Of a stretch of 64,000 nucleotides of DNA, positions 33,919 through 44,348 are shown piece after piece; the stretch's first letter is position 1; each line of letters begins with the position of its first letter. The position numbers were made by a program, and so were the translations under genes. This DNA comes from Aliikangiella coralliicola (GTDB taxonomy: Bacteria > Pseudomonadota > Gammaproteobacteria > Enterobacterales > Kangiellaceae), in assembly GCF_007004725.1 (NCBI RefSeq), contig NZ_ML660160.1, positions 682,001-746,000 on the forward strand. Direction: 5' to 3'. The notes under the pieces are model-generated. The model was not told where the DNA came from, ran no database searches, and saw nothing but the letters and a program-made list of their open reading frames with translations.

Positions 33919-34928
33919 CAGACTACGCCTGCCTTAAGAAGATCATGCATGTTGAGCGCGCCGATGGGGTGGTTATTTTCGTCGGTAATAACCAGGGCGT
34001 TGATTGCTTTACTTTCCATAATTTGCAAAGCTTCGGCAGCAAGTTTATTTGCACTGATTGTTTTTCCACCCTGGGTCATTACTTGACTGATGGGGGTGGT
34101 TTTAAAATTTAGTTCTGTTTCTAAAGTTCGGCGTAAATCACCATCGGTGTAAATTCCTTTTAGAACGCCTTGTTCGTCAACAACACAGGTCATTCCCAAT
34201 CGCTTTTCACTCATTTCGAGTAAAGCCAAATGAATTGGCGTATCTAAATTGACAATAGGTACCAGTTGATCTTTATGCATAATATCATCAACTTTTAGTA
34301 GTAGTCGTCTGCCCAGACTACCGCCGGGGTGAGATAGTGCGAAATCGTCTTCGGTAAAACCGCGAGCATCTAATAGGGCCACAGCGAGTGCGTCTCCCAT
34401 GACCAATGAAACGGTTGTTGACGCGGTAGGAGCCAGGTTCATTGGACAGGCTTCTTTTTCAACGCTGGTGTCCAGGTTAACAGTTGCAAACCTTGAAAGG
34501 GTTGAGTTGGCATTGCCGGTCATGCTAATTAGAGGAACATTTTTACGCTTGATAACGGGTAAAATAGTTGTGACTTCGCTGGTTTCCCCTGAGTTAGATA
34601 ACGCTAAGACGACGTCTTTGGTAGTAATCATTCCCAGATCGCCGTGACTGGCTTCGCCTGGATGAACAAAAAATGCCGGGCTTCCGGTGCTAGCCAAAGT
34701 GGCCGCAATTTTGTTGCCGATATGCCCTGATTTACCCATACCAATGACGACTATGCGACCTTCACAGTTGAATAAAATTTCACAGGCTTTTGCAAAATCG
34801 TCATTGAGCTTTTGCTTGAGTGACAAAACTGCGCTTTGCTCAATTTCTATGACATTCTTGGCGCGTTCGATAAACTGGTTTCTAAGAGACATGCGATCTT
34901 CTTGGGGCATAGTGTTTTTTTCAGGCAT
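33918..34928 (-). CDS. kdsD: arabinose-5-phosphate isomerase
   Basis: A 336-residue KpsF/GutQ-family enzyme that makes D-arabinose-5-phosphate for Kdo. The SIS domain (about 50-185) contains RIVVIGMGKSGHIGNKIAATLASTGSPAFFVHPGEASHGDLGM and SNSGETSEV. Two CBS domains follow (IMHKDQLVPIVNLDTPIHLAL; MTQGGKTISANKLAAEALQIM). The first gene of the Kdo/Lpt run; the ATG at 34928 has a modest ribosome site. Confidence 0.95.
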   Translation of the reverse strand: MPEKNTMPQEDRMSLRNQFIERAKNVIEIEQSAVLSLKQKLNDDFAKACEILFNCEGRIVVIGMGKSGHIGNKIAATLASTGSPAFFVHPGEASHGDLGMITTKDVVLALSNSGETSEVTTILPVIKRKNVPLISMTGNANSTLSRFATVNLDTSVEKEACPMNLAPTASTTVSLVMGDALAVALLDARGFTEDDFALSHPGGSLGRRLLLKVDDIMHKDQLVPIVNLDTPIHLALLEMSEKRLGMTCVVDEQGVLKGIYTDGDLRRTLETELNFKTTPISQVMTQGGKTISANKLAAEALQIMESKAINALVITDENNHPIGALNMHDLLKAGVV

Positions 34929-35174
34929 GATTTTTGTCAGACATGAGGTTTAATTGAAACATGGCATTGCCGTTGTCGAATATTCTATCAGCTAAAGGGT
35001 TCAATAATTTTGACTTGAAGTATATCTTAAATAGTCATGATATCGTTAAAAATATATTATTTTTAACATTTTCAAGCCATGACAGTCGGATTGAATATTG
35101 GGGAAGTGTGCTCAGCCCAGACAGAGACCTGGAGATAAGCTTTTAAGGTATTCGTTTAGATGTCGTTCTGATTA

Positions 35175-36152
35175 TCAAGCGTTCGAGGCAACAAGAAACT
35201 GGTAGGCCTGATAACCAATAAATAATGATAATAGTATTGCGCCTTCAAAGCGAGTGATCTCGCCCGGTCCATTTTTTTGCCCCCAGGCCATAAAACAAAC
35301 GGCAACTGTAATACCGAACATAAAGGCATAGTCGATCATCAATGCATCACGAGATACTTCAACTGAAGTCAGTATCGCTGGAACGCCTAATACTGCCAAC
35401 AGGTTAAAGATATTGGAACCTATCACATTTCCAATCGCAAGTTCATGCTCTCCCTTTAACACGCCAGTTATTGAGGCGGCGAGTTCTGGGAGACTCGTTC
35501 CAACGGCGACGATCGTTACCCCGATCAAAAAATCACTCACGCCGAATTCGCTGGCTATTTCAGTTGCGCCCGTGACTAAAAGGTTAGAACTGATTTGAAG
35601 TAGGATAAGTCCAACCACTACCCATAAGCTGGCTTTCCAGTTCGGCATTTGCTCGGGTAGTTCTTCTATAATCTCTTCTAACATTAAGTCATTTTTGTTA
35701 CGTGTTTTAATGGCTGAGCGGGTTAACCAGGTCAGGTAAGCGCCGAGAGAAAAAAGCAGAATAACGCCGTCAATTTTTGAGATGTGTAAGTCGATAATTA
35801 GCATAAATGCAAGAATCATCACGCTAAACAGAACCGGAATTTCTCGTTTTAGAGTGGCTGACTGAACATTTAGAGGAACAACAAGTGCGGCAATTCCGAG
35901 TACCAATCCGACGTTGGCAATATTGGAGCCAATGGCGTTGCCGATGGCAAGTCCGGGCGTGCCTTTCAGAGCTGCATTTATGGACACTACAACTTCCGGC
36001 GCAGATGAACCCATAGCGACAATGGTCAACCCAACAATCAGTGGTGGTATGCCCAAGTTGCGAGCAATGGCCGCGGCACCGTCTGTAAATCTATCGGCAC
36101 TCCAGACAAGCAGCGAAATGCCGGAGATAACCATCGCGAAATAAAGTAGCAT
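35175..36152 (-). CDS. yrbG: calcium/sodium antiporter family protein YrbG
   Basis: A 325-residue CaCA exchanger with ten hydrophobic spans in two inverted halves. Each half carries an alpha repeat: GLTIVAMGSSAPEVVVSINAALKG...GNAIGSNIANVG in the first and GVTIVAVGTSLPELAASITGVLKG...GNVIGSNIFNLLAVLG in the second, with the ion-binding Glu in SAPEV and SLPEL. It lies upstream of kdsD in the usual order, separated by 246 bp, so it may be transcribed separately. Confidence 0.92.
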   Translation of the reverse strand: MLLYFAMVISGISLLVWSADRFTDGAAAIARNLGIPPLIVGLTIVAMGSSAPEVVVSINAALKGTPGLAIGNAIGSNIANVGLVLGIAALVVPLNVQSATLKREIPVLFSVMILAFMLIIDLHISKIDGVILLFSLGAYLTWLTRSAIKTRNKNDLMLEEIIEELPEQMPNWKASLWVVVGLILLQISSNLLVTGATEIASEFGVSDFLIGVTIVAVGTSLPELAASITGVLKGEHELAIGNVIGSNIFNLLAVLGVPAILTSVEVSRDALMIDYAFMFGITVAVCFMAWGQKNGPGEITRFEGAILLSLFIGYQAYQFLVASNA

Positions 36153-36461
36153 TTGTGTGTTGTTGACCTAATGAATCCCAAATACAGCGCTAGCCGTGTA
36201 TGTTAGTAATCTAATTATCTGATTAGCAAGAAAAAAAATGTTTCAATCCATTAAGATATATCAGCTTCCGATCGAATTTGCTGCCACTTTACCGTTAGTC
36301 AAACCTGCCGCCATTTTGGCTTTCAGATTGTAAAAAGTCCGCATTATACTTGATTCTGCCACACTTGTACTCGATATCAGCAGAAAATTACGAGGCGGAA
36401 AGTGTATACTTCAGATTAATTCGGGGTACAATGTGCGGCTAACTGGTTCGTTGATATTTAA
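36153..36461. other. divergent intergenic region between yrbG and ibaG
   Basis: No gene. It separates the minus-strand yrbG group from plus-strand ibaG-murA. It has TATACT- and TACAAT-like hexamers (about 36349 and 36427) that could be -10 boxes for ibaG, without good -35 partners. The mlaFEDCB operon often found here in other gammaproteobacteria is absent. Confidence 0.5.
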
Positions 36462-36473
36462 TTGAGTAATTTA

Positions 36474-36704
36474 ATGACTGAAATCGATGTAAAAAAACTA
36501 ATTGAAGCTGGGATGGATTGTGAGTCAGTGACAGTCTCCGGTGACGGTTACCACTTTGAAGCGAAAGTCGTTTCTGCCGCTTTTGAAGGTAAAAGACCTG
36601 TAGCGCGCCAACAGATGGTGTATGCGACAGTACAATCTGAAATTTCTTCGGGCGAACTACACGCGCTATCGTTGAAAACTTTAACGCCTGCTGAAGCAGA
36701 GTAA
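36474..36704 (+). CDS. ibaG: BolA-family protein IbaG
   Basis: A 76-residue BolA-like protein (VKKLIEAGMDCESVTVSGDGYHFEAKVVSAAFEGKRPVARQQMVYATV), which partners monothiol glutaredoxins in iron-sulfur handling in relatives. The conserved His is in GYHFEA and the late HALSLKTLTP matches the family. I chose ATG 36474 over the in-frame TTG at 36462 because GAG lies seven bases before it. Directly followed by murA (24 bp), as in E. coli. Confidence 0.9.
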   Translation: MTEIDVKKLIEAGMDCESVTVSGDGYHFEAKVVSAAFEGKRPVARQQMVYATVQSEISSGELHALSLKTLTPAEAE

Positions 36705-38054
<1,350 letters not shown>

Positions 38055-38066
38055 CTATCTGTAGTG

Positions 38067-38093
38067 CAGGCTTTGCTGTGAGAGCAAAGCCTG
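38067..38093 (+). terminator. probable murA terminator hairpin
   Basis: A perfect 11-bp stem CAGGCTTTGCT/AGCAAAGCCTG (38067-38077, 38083-38093) with loop GTGAG, 79 bases after murA. The tail ATAATGCC is not U-rich, so termination efficiency is uncertain. Confidence 0.55.
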
Positions 38094-38198
38094 ATAATGC
38101 CTTAGCGAAAAATACCGATCATTTTTAAAGGCGGGCTATCGCGTTCAGGTTAATTTGATGTTGCAAGGCGGTCAACTTTCGATTAACTTTTTTCTTAC

Positions 38199-39350
38199 CT
38201 AACTGATTGGCTGAATCGATTTTTCAACCAGTTTTATTTTGGTCATCAGTTTTATTCCATCTCTGATTAACTCAACTTCAACTTCTTTGCCGATCGGCGT
38301 GTCATAAAAAAGCTTATAAAAGGAAGCAACGCCTGAAATGCTTTGTTTCTCAAATCGAGTGATAAAATCGCCTTTTTGAATACCTGCCTTTTGCGCAGGA
38401 CTATCAATGTCTATCTTGCGAACGAAAAAACCGGTTCCAAATTCAATATCGGGAAAGCGCTGCCTATGTGCATATTCGGTAAATTCCGCGGCGTCAATAC
38501 CTAACCAGTTCTTGCGAACCCGTCCATACGAAATAATTTCCTCGGCGATTTTTTTCACTCGGTCGATAGGAATTGCATAGTTGATACCTGTTTGCCCTCC
38601 GCCTAGCGAACTCAGTATCATTTGATTGATACCAACAACTTCGCCACTCGAGTTGATTAACGCACCACCAGAATTTCCATTATTAATGGCTGCGTCAGTC
38701 TGTATTCGGGGAGCGAAAGATTGATAAGTAATTGCACTCACTATACCCAGAGAGACCGATTGATTTCGGCCAAATGGGCTTCCAATAGCCAACACCAGAT
38801 CACCGGTTTTTACTCCACTGGAAGTTGCCAACTTCGCTGAGTCTAGTGCTTGCAGGTTGGTTTTGAGCACGGCAATGTCAGTTTCGACATCATAGCCGAC
38901 GACTTCGACGAAACGTCGTCTTCCGTCAGGTAAACTGATACTGATTCTTTCCGCGTTGTTAATCACATGGTAATTAGTAACGATATATCCCTCACTACTC
39001 AGAATGACGCCGGAACCAATTCCAACGGCAACATCCAGTATTTTTTCGTTTGGCGCTAAGTTTTCGCTTTCTCTGAATCTTTTCGGATGATATGTGTTGA
39101 TAGTGATGACCGATGGTGAAGCTTTTTCAACTGCTTCGGCAAAAGAAAGATTATCAATAGTAAGGGTTGCCTGAGAGGCTGGTTGGGCTTCCAATCTGGA
39201 ATGGGTTTGATAAAAATGAAATATATCTTGAGCCACGTGCCAATTGAAAGGTAACTGACTATTTGGCATAAAGAAAAGAATTAGTAGTCCAGCTAATGCG
39301 CCCCAAAAAATATATTTGATTAAAAATGTCATCGAGCTGATTATTTTCAT
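38199..39350 (-). CDS. degS: DegS-type membrane-anchored serine protease
   Basis: A 383-residue HtrA-family protease with an N-terminal membrane anchor (FLIKYIFWGALAGLLILFFM, about 9-28) and a single PDZ domain (about 275-365), the DegS layout. The catalytic triad is seen as His in YIVTNYHVI, Asp in ETDIAVLKT, and Ser in NNGNSGGALINSSGEV, where the usual NPGNSGG is NNGNSGG. DegS begins cleavage of the RseA anti-sigma factor when unfolded outer-membrane proteins bind its PDZ. It lies 212 bp downstream of degQ, both on the minus strand. Confidence 0.9.
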   Translation of the reverse strand: MKIISSMTFLIKYIFWGALAGLLILFFMPNSQLPFNWHVAQDIFHFYQTHSRLEAQPASQATLTIDNLSFAEAVEKASPSVITINTYHPKRFRESENLAPNEKILDVAVGIGSGVILSSEGYIVTNYHVINNAERISISLPDGRRRFVEVVGYDVETDIAVLKTNLQALDSAKLATSSGVKTGDLVLAIGSPFGRNQSVSLGIVSAITYQSFAPRIQTDAAINNGNSGGALINSSGEVVGINQMILSSLGGGQTGINYAIPIDRVKKIAEEIISYGRVRKNWLGIDAAEFTEYAHRQRFPDIEFGTGFFVRKIDIDSPAQKAGIQKGDFITRFEKQSISGVASFYKLFYDTPIGKEVEVELIRDGIKLMTKIKLVEKSIQPIS

Positions 39351-39562
39351 TAGAGCGATACTTATATTGAGTGGTTACTGTCATCGGAGTTTTATTGCTT
39401 AAAACTCCGATTTGAAAAAGCCGCTATTTTAACAGACCAATAGTCTAGCACTAGTATGCGAGGTCTCTAAAAAGCAGCAAGTCGTCATTTTAGTCAATGA
39501 GCTTAACTTTTTCGTTCTTAATCCTTATTTCGTTCTTTATCCAGTAAAAATCAGCTTGAGAT

Positions 39563-40897
39563 TTATTTAATAAAGAGCAGAAGATTTTCGTTATTTCGCT
39601 CAATCGTCAATGGTAAGGTACGACCGGCCCGACTAGCAAGGTCTACGAGTTGTGAATATTTAAAAATACGATATCGGCCAACTCCCACAATTTTATCGCC
39701 TTTTCTCAGACCTGCGTAATAGGCCCGCGAATTAGTGTCGATTTGCTGAACTTTCAAATGGGCGCGTTCTTCGTCGAGGTTGCTAGACTCGCCAATGATA
39801 ACGCCTTTTAAATAAGGATGCGCATCGAATCCGGAATATTTTTTGTAGCTCGGCTCATCAAGGCGAGTATTGATGGTAATTTCGCGGTTATCTCTTATCA
39901 GATTGAGCTTTACATCGCTATTACCAGGAAGCAGCCCTAGTTGGTTAACCAACTCGCCGTTACTGCGGATCCTTCTGCCGTTTAAATGGGTAATTATATC
40001 GTACTGCTTAACGCCTGCTTTCTCCGCTGCGGAATTTTCAGTAATGCGAGTAATAATGACACCTTTATTCGTTGATAAGCCTAATGCATTGGCAATTCGA
40101 GGTGTCAAGTCTTGCCCTTTAACACCAAGTAAGCCACGCCGAACTTCGCCAAATTCGAGCAGTTGCTCCATGACGTTAAGGGCCAATTTTATCGGAATAG
40201 CAAAGCCGATACCGACATTTCCCCCTGATGGTCCCAAGATCGCAGTATTAACACCGATGAGCTCTCCTCGCAAATTAACGAGCGCGCCGCCGGAGTTACC
40301 CGGATTTATCGCCGCGTCAGTTTGAATAAAGTCTTCGTATTTTTCAATGCCGAGACCTTGTCGCCCTTTAGCGCTCACAATTCCGGAAGTCACACTATTT
40401 CCTAATGAGAAAGGATTTCCTATCGCAACCACAAAGTCGCCAACTCTAAGAGCATCGGAGTCTCCGGTAGGCAGAGCTGTGAGGTTTTCAGCCGCGATCT
40501 TGATTACTGCAACATCTGTTTCTTTATCACTACCAAGCATTTCAGCGTCGAATTCTCGACCATCGACTAAAGAAACTTTGATTGCCTCAGCCCCTTGAAT
40601 GACATGGTGGTTTGTTAAAACAAGGCCCTTTTCAGCGTCAATAATGACCCCGGAACCAAGGCTGGCTGGACGTATTTGCCTCCTTGGACTTTCGAAGAAA
40701 CGAAAGAATGGATCCCGATCATAGCGAGAGTCGACGATTGCAGTGGTTGAAATATTAACAACAGCTGGATTCGCCTGTTCGAGCATTGGTGCCAAAGAGG
40801 GGAGTTTTTGGCCATTAACTGCGGTTGGCAAACTCGCCATTGATGGTGCCGAAATTAAGCCTATTCCTAATAAAAATAGTAATGTTCTCAATAGCAT
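39563..40897 (-). CDS. degQ: DegQ/DegP-type periplasmic serine protease
   Basis: A 444-residue HtrA protease with a cleaved signal peptide (LLRTLLFLLGIGLISAPSMA). The triad is His in LVLTNHHVIQGA, Asp in ETDVAVIKI and Ser in NPGNSGGALVNLRGE, followed by two PDZ domains (about 250-345 and 350-440). The length matches DegQ rather than DegP. The open frame continues 97 codons further upstream, but ATG 40897 has AAGGA at a good distance and starts the signal peptide, so the extension is rejected. It degrades or refolds misfolded periplasmic proteins. Confidence 0.93.
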   Translation of the reverse strand: MLLRTLLFLLGIGLISAPSMASLPTAVNGQKLPSLAPMLEQANPAVVNISTTAIVDSRYDRDPFFRFFESPRRQIRPASLGSGVIIDAEKGLVLTNHHVIQGAEAIKVSLVDGREFDAEMLGSDKETDVAVIKIAAENLTALPTGDSDALRVGDFVVAIGNPFSLGNSVTSGIVSAKGRQGLGIEKYEDFIQTDAAINPGNSGGALVNLRGELIGVNTAILGPSGGNVGIGFAIPIKLALNVMEQLLEFGEVRRGLLGVKGQDLTPRIANALGLSTNKGVIITRITENSAAEKAGVKQYDIITHLNGRRIRSNGELVNQLGLLPGNSDVKLNLIRDNREITINTRLDEPSYKKYSGFDAHPYLKGVIIGESSNLDEERAHLKVQQIDTNSRAYYAGLRKGDKIVGVGRYRIFKYSQLVDLASRAGRTLPLTIERNNENLLLFIK

Positions 40898-41192
40898 ATT
40901 GGTTTCCTTAAGGACCTTTTTTTGGCTTACCTTATACAGGAAAAATTGGTTTGTGAAGGTAAAAATAATCTTTTCAATGTTATTGAAAATATTATGTAAT
41001 AAATATTGAATTATTGAATTTTTGTTGTTGTTGGAAATAACATGGTGTAAGGTCTTTTTGGTCCTTTGATAAGATAAGCTCTTAATAACAATAATATTAT
41101 CGCGTAATAATAAAGGGCTTTCCTTATTTTTGACTGTAATATCAATAACTAGCAAAACTTTTAATAACAACGAGTCTAGGGAATTCACGACA

Positions 41193-44147
41193 ATGAAAAT
41201 TTCTGATATAGAACTTAAGAAAAAGCCACTGATTCATGCCGTAAGCTGTGTTCTCGCTGCTTCTGCGTTGAATATCAGTGCACAAGAATCGTCTGACGAC
41301 GAGCAGGGTGCGACCGACGATGAAAACGAGAAAATCGTTATTGTTGGTTCGCGTATTCGTAGAGATGGTTTTAACAGTGAACAACCTGTTGAAATTATTA
41401 TGGCTGATGACGCAGCAGCACAAGGTATAGGTAGCCTTGCGGAGCTGTTAAGAAAGTCTACTGTGGCGTCAGGGTCCTCTCAGGTCACTGCAGCGACATC
41501 TACGGCGTTTGTTCAGAACGGTGGTACAGGTGCTGAAACCCTGTCACTTCGCGGTTTAGGTGCTAATCGAACACTTTTCTTGCTTAACGGCCGACGAGCC
41601 GGACCAGCAGGAACTCGTGGTGGAGTCTCTGCGTTTGACCTCAATGTTATTCCATTGAGTGCGATTGAGAGAGTCGAAATCTTGAAAGATGGTGCATCAT
41701 CTTTGTATGGTTCCGATGCGGTAGCGGGTGTGGTTAACATCATCACTAAAGCTAAAGATGGCGGTGAGGTTGATTTTTTCTCCTCTATTCCAGAAGAATC
41801 AAGTGGTGAGAATACGAGACTGAGTGGCTCGTGGGGCAAAACCTACGATAAAGGCTCTATCAGCGTCACTGCAGATTTTTATCGCCAAAGCGAGCTGGCA
41901 AGAGGCGATAGAGATTTCTTTGCCTGTAGCCAACGATACATCTTTGACCAAAATACCGGACAACAGGTGGATCCGATTGATCCTAGAACTGGAAGGCCAC
42001 ACTGTAATGACCTCTTGTGGGGGCATGTGTGGATTTACGACTATCAGGGGGCTGGTGGTAATGTTCCTTCGGGGGCGTTGGCGCAGTTTGATTATGATGG
42101 AGATTTAGCGAACTATATTCCTGGTTTTGCTGTAGACCCAAGCAACCCTGGTTTTATGGTAACTCCTCCCGGTTGGTTCCCAGTTCGATATGACGCTGCT
42201 TCTGATGCGGTTGCCAATGCTGATCACCCATTCCAGGATTTGCAATCGTTTATTCCAGAAATCAATCGCTCCACAATTTTTGCTCAAGGCGAATATGAAT
42301 TTGGCGATAACTTGCAAGGTTATGCCGAAGTTCTGTTAAACCGCCGTAAGACTGAAAGCAATGGTTACCGTCAGTTCTGGGGTTACATCTACAACGAAAA
42401 CTTTTTTGCTGGTAACCCGCTAAGCGCTGGTTGGACAGGATCTCAATGGTTTAGTCCGACGGCAATCACCGATCATAGCGGCTCCGAAATCACTGTTGAT
42501 TACCAGCGCTTTGTGGTTGGTTTAACCGGTGATATTGGTGATTGGTACTGGGATGTTTCCTATCAATTCTCGAAATCTGAAGGTGAGTACAAAACTGCTG
42601 TTATTTTTAATGACTCGGTTGCGGATCAAAACTTCCTGTCAGGCTCGTGTGTTGGTACCAATACTTCAGTACGAGGGGTTCCTTGCCAGGATATTCCATG
42701 GTTAGACCCACAGTTCTTAGCAGGTAATATTTCTCCAGATATGAGAGATTTCTTATTTGGTTATGATACTGGTGAGACAATTTATGAGCAAGATACGCTA
42801 GAAGCTGTTTTCTCTGGTGATATTGCGGAACTTGATTCTGGACCTATTTCGGTTGCGATCGGTTTCCACTATCGAAATGATGAAATTGATGATACCCCTG
42901 GTCCGCACACTTTAGCGGGTAACTTATGGGGATCAACCAGTGCCGGTAGAACCGTTGGTGATGATACGACTCAGGCATTTTTTGGTGAGGCCGTTATTCC
43001 ATTGTTAACCGATTTACCTGGTGTTCAACTACTCGACGTTTCGCTCTCAGCGCGTAACACAGATGTTGATTCTTATGGTAGCGAAACGACCTATAAAATA
43101 GGTGTTAACTGGTCAATCACAGACGAGATTCGATTCAGAGGTTCCAGAGGTACTTCGTTCCGATCACCGGCGTTGTTTGAACTTTATCTTGCAGATCAAA
43201 CTTCTTTCCTTGGGCAGCGAGCGATTGACCCTTGTATTAACTGGGGAACTGAGTTGGCAAACGGCAACATTACTCAGAGAACTGCAGATAACTGTGCTGC
43301 TGATGGAATCGCTGCTGACTTTGCTGGTGCTGCTATTAGTGCAACAATATTCACTGGTGGTGGTTTAGGTGTTCTGGATGCAGAGACTTCTGAAGCTGAG
43401 TCTTTTGGATTTGTCTGGCAGCCTGAATTTGCTGATTTAAGCGTGTCGATTGATTACTTTGATTTCTTAATCGAAGACGAAGTTACTCAATTGGGGGCCG
43501 CTAACATTACCGCTAGATGTTATGCATCTGAAAATTTTGCAACAGAGGCGTTATGTGATCAGTTTGACAGAAACGCGACTGACCAACGAATTGAAACAGT
43601 TAGAGATAGCTTTATTAACATTGCTTCTCAAGTTAACCGTGGTTACGATTTAGCGGTTAACTATAACACTGACCTCGACTTTGGTCGTTTGTCTATATCA
43701 ACCCGCCATACTTATCAGAAAAAATCGTCTCAAGCGTTATTTCCTGATTCGATTCTTGATACCAATGGTGAGTTCGGCGATCCTCGTCTGACTGCGACAT
43801 TAAATGCGCAATTGGAAATGGATGATTGGACTTATAACTGGGGTATCAACTATATCGGCTCTGTTTCAAACGTTGGGCGAGATGACGGCGATACCATCAC
43901 TTATCGAGGGACGACTGTTCGTGCTGTTAACTCCAGCGACGCTGTGATTTATCACTCACTTTCAGCTCAGTATAGATTTGACCAAGGGTTAACCGCACTA
44001 TTTGGTGTGGCTAATGTGGCCGATGAGAGACCACCACAAGTTACTACCATTGGTACTTCGGTAACAACTGCGGGTGATTCTGCGTTCTATTCTCAATATG
44101 ATTGGTTAGGACGAAGACTCTTCGTTAACTTAAACTATAAGTTCTAG
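41193..44147 (+). CDS. TonB-dependent outer-membrane receptor
   Basis: A 984-residue receptor with a signal sequence (HAVSCVLAASALNISA), a TonB-box-like segment (EKIVIVGSRIRRD), a plug domain (SLAELLRKSTVASGSSQ, TLSLRGLGANRTLFLLNGRRAG, IERVEILKDGASSLYGSDAVAGVVNIITK) and a long beta-barrel ending in YDWLGRRLFVNLNYKF. It is the long, carbohydrate/aromatic-type receptor class abundant in marine and Caulobacter-like bacteria. ATG 41193 is chosen as the start of the signal peptide, with AGGGA upstream; a GTG/TTG-type extension to 41130 is not supported. A flavin-dependent halogenase gene follows 201 bp downstream, behind a terminator, suggesting the receptor imports the halogenase's substrate. Confidence 0.9.
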   Translation: MKISDIELKKKPLIHAVSCVLAASALNISAQESSDDEQGATDDENEKIVIVGSRIRRDGFNSEQPVEIIMADDAAAQGIGSLAELLRKSTVASGSSQVTAATSTAFVQNGGTGAETLSLRGLGANRTLFLLNGRRAGPAGTRGGVSAFDLNVIPLSAIERVEILKDGASSLYGSDAVAGVVNIITKAKDGGEVDFFSSIPEESSGENTRLSGSWGKTYDKGSISVTADFYRQSELARGDRDFFACSQRYIFDQNTGQQVDPIDPRTGRPHCNDLLWGHVWIYDYQGAGGNVPSGALAQFDYDGDLANYIPGFAVDPSNPGFMVTPPGWFPVRYDAASDAVANADHPFQDLQSFIPEINRSTIFAQGEYEFGDNLQGYAEVLLNRRKTESNGYRQFWGYIYNENFFAGNPLSAGWTGSQWFSPTAITDHSGSEITVDYQRFVVGLTGDIGDWYWDVSYQFSKSEGEYKTAVIFNDSVADQNFLSGSCVGTNTSVRGVPCQDIPWLDPQFLAGNISPDMRDFLFGYDTGETIYEQDTLEAVFSGDIAELDSGPISVAIGFHYRNDEIDDTPGPHTLAGNLWGSTSAGRTVGDDTTQAFFGEAVIPLLTDLPGVQLLDVSLSARNTDVDSYGSETTYKIGVNWSITDEIRFRGSRGTSFRSPALFELYLADQTSFLGQRAIDPCINWGTELANGNITQRTADNCAADGIAADFAGAAISATIFTGGGLGVLDAETSEAESFGFVWQPEFADLSVSIDYFDFLIEDEVTQLGAANITARCYASENFATEALCDQFDRNATDQRIETVRDSFINIASQVNRGYDLAVNYNTDLDFGRLSISTRHTYQKKSSQALFPDSILDTNGEFGDPRLTATLNAQLEMDDWTYNWGINYIGSVSNVGRDDGDTITYRGTTVRAVNSSDAVIYHSLSAQYRFDQGLTALFGVANVADERPPQVTTIGTSVTTAGDSAFYSQYDWLGRRLFVNLNYKF

Positions 44148-44164
44148 TTTAAGAAAGTAATAAG

Positions 44165-44192
44165 CAAAAAGCCGACGCGAGTCGGCTTTTTG
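44165..44192 (+). terminator. rho-independent terminator after the TonB receptor
   Basis: A perfect 12-bp stem CAAAAAGCCGAC/GTCGGCTTTTTG with loop GCGA, then TTTTC. It separates the receptor from the halogenase, so the two are not a simple operon unless it is read through. Confidence 0.9.
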
Positions 44193-44348
44193 TTTTCTAT
44201 AGTTAATTTTATTCAGTAGATAAATTACGAACTCTTTATGTGAGTCCAGAATAATAATGCAATCTGTTTTAACCTGGCTCAATTCTCAATTCAAGTCGAC
44301 AAGGCTTAATTGAGCTAGATTTTATTGAACAATACAACCGGAGCTCAG

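Noticed and set aside
34687-35146. Plus-strand reading frames opposite kdsD and in its upstream gap
   Set aside because: No family features or ribosome sites; kdsD on the other strand is certain.
39563-41188. 541-residue version of DegQ with a long N-terminal extension
   Set aside because: The extra 97 residues are AT-rich-derived low-complexity sequence before a proper signal peptide; ATG 40897 has a good ribosome site.
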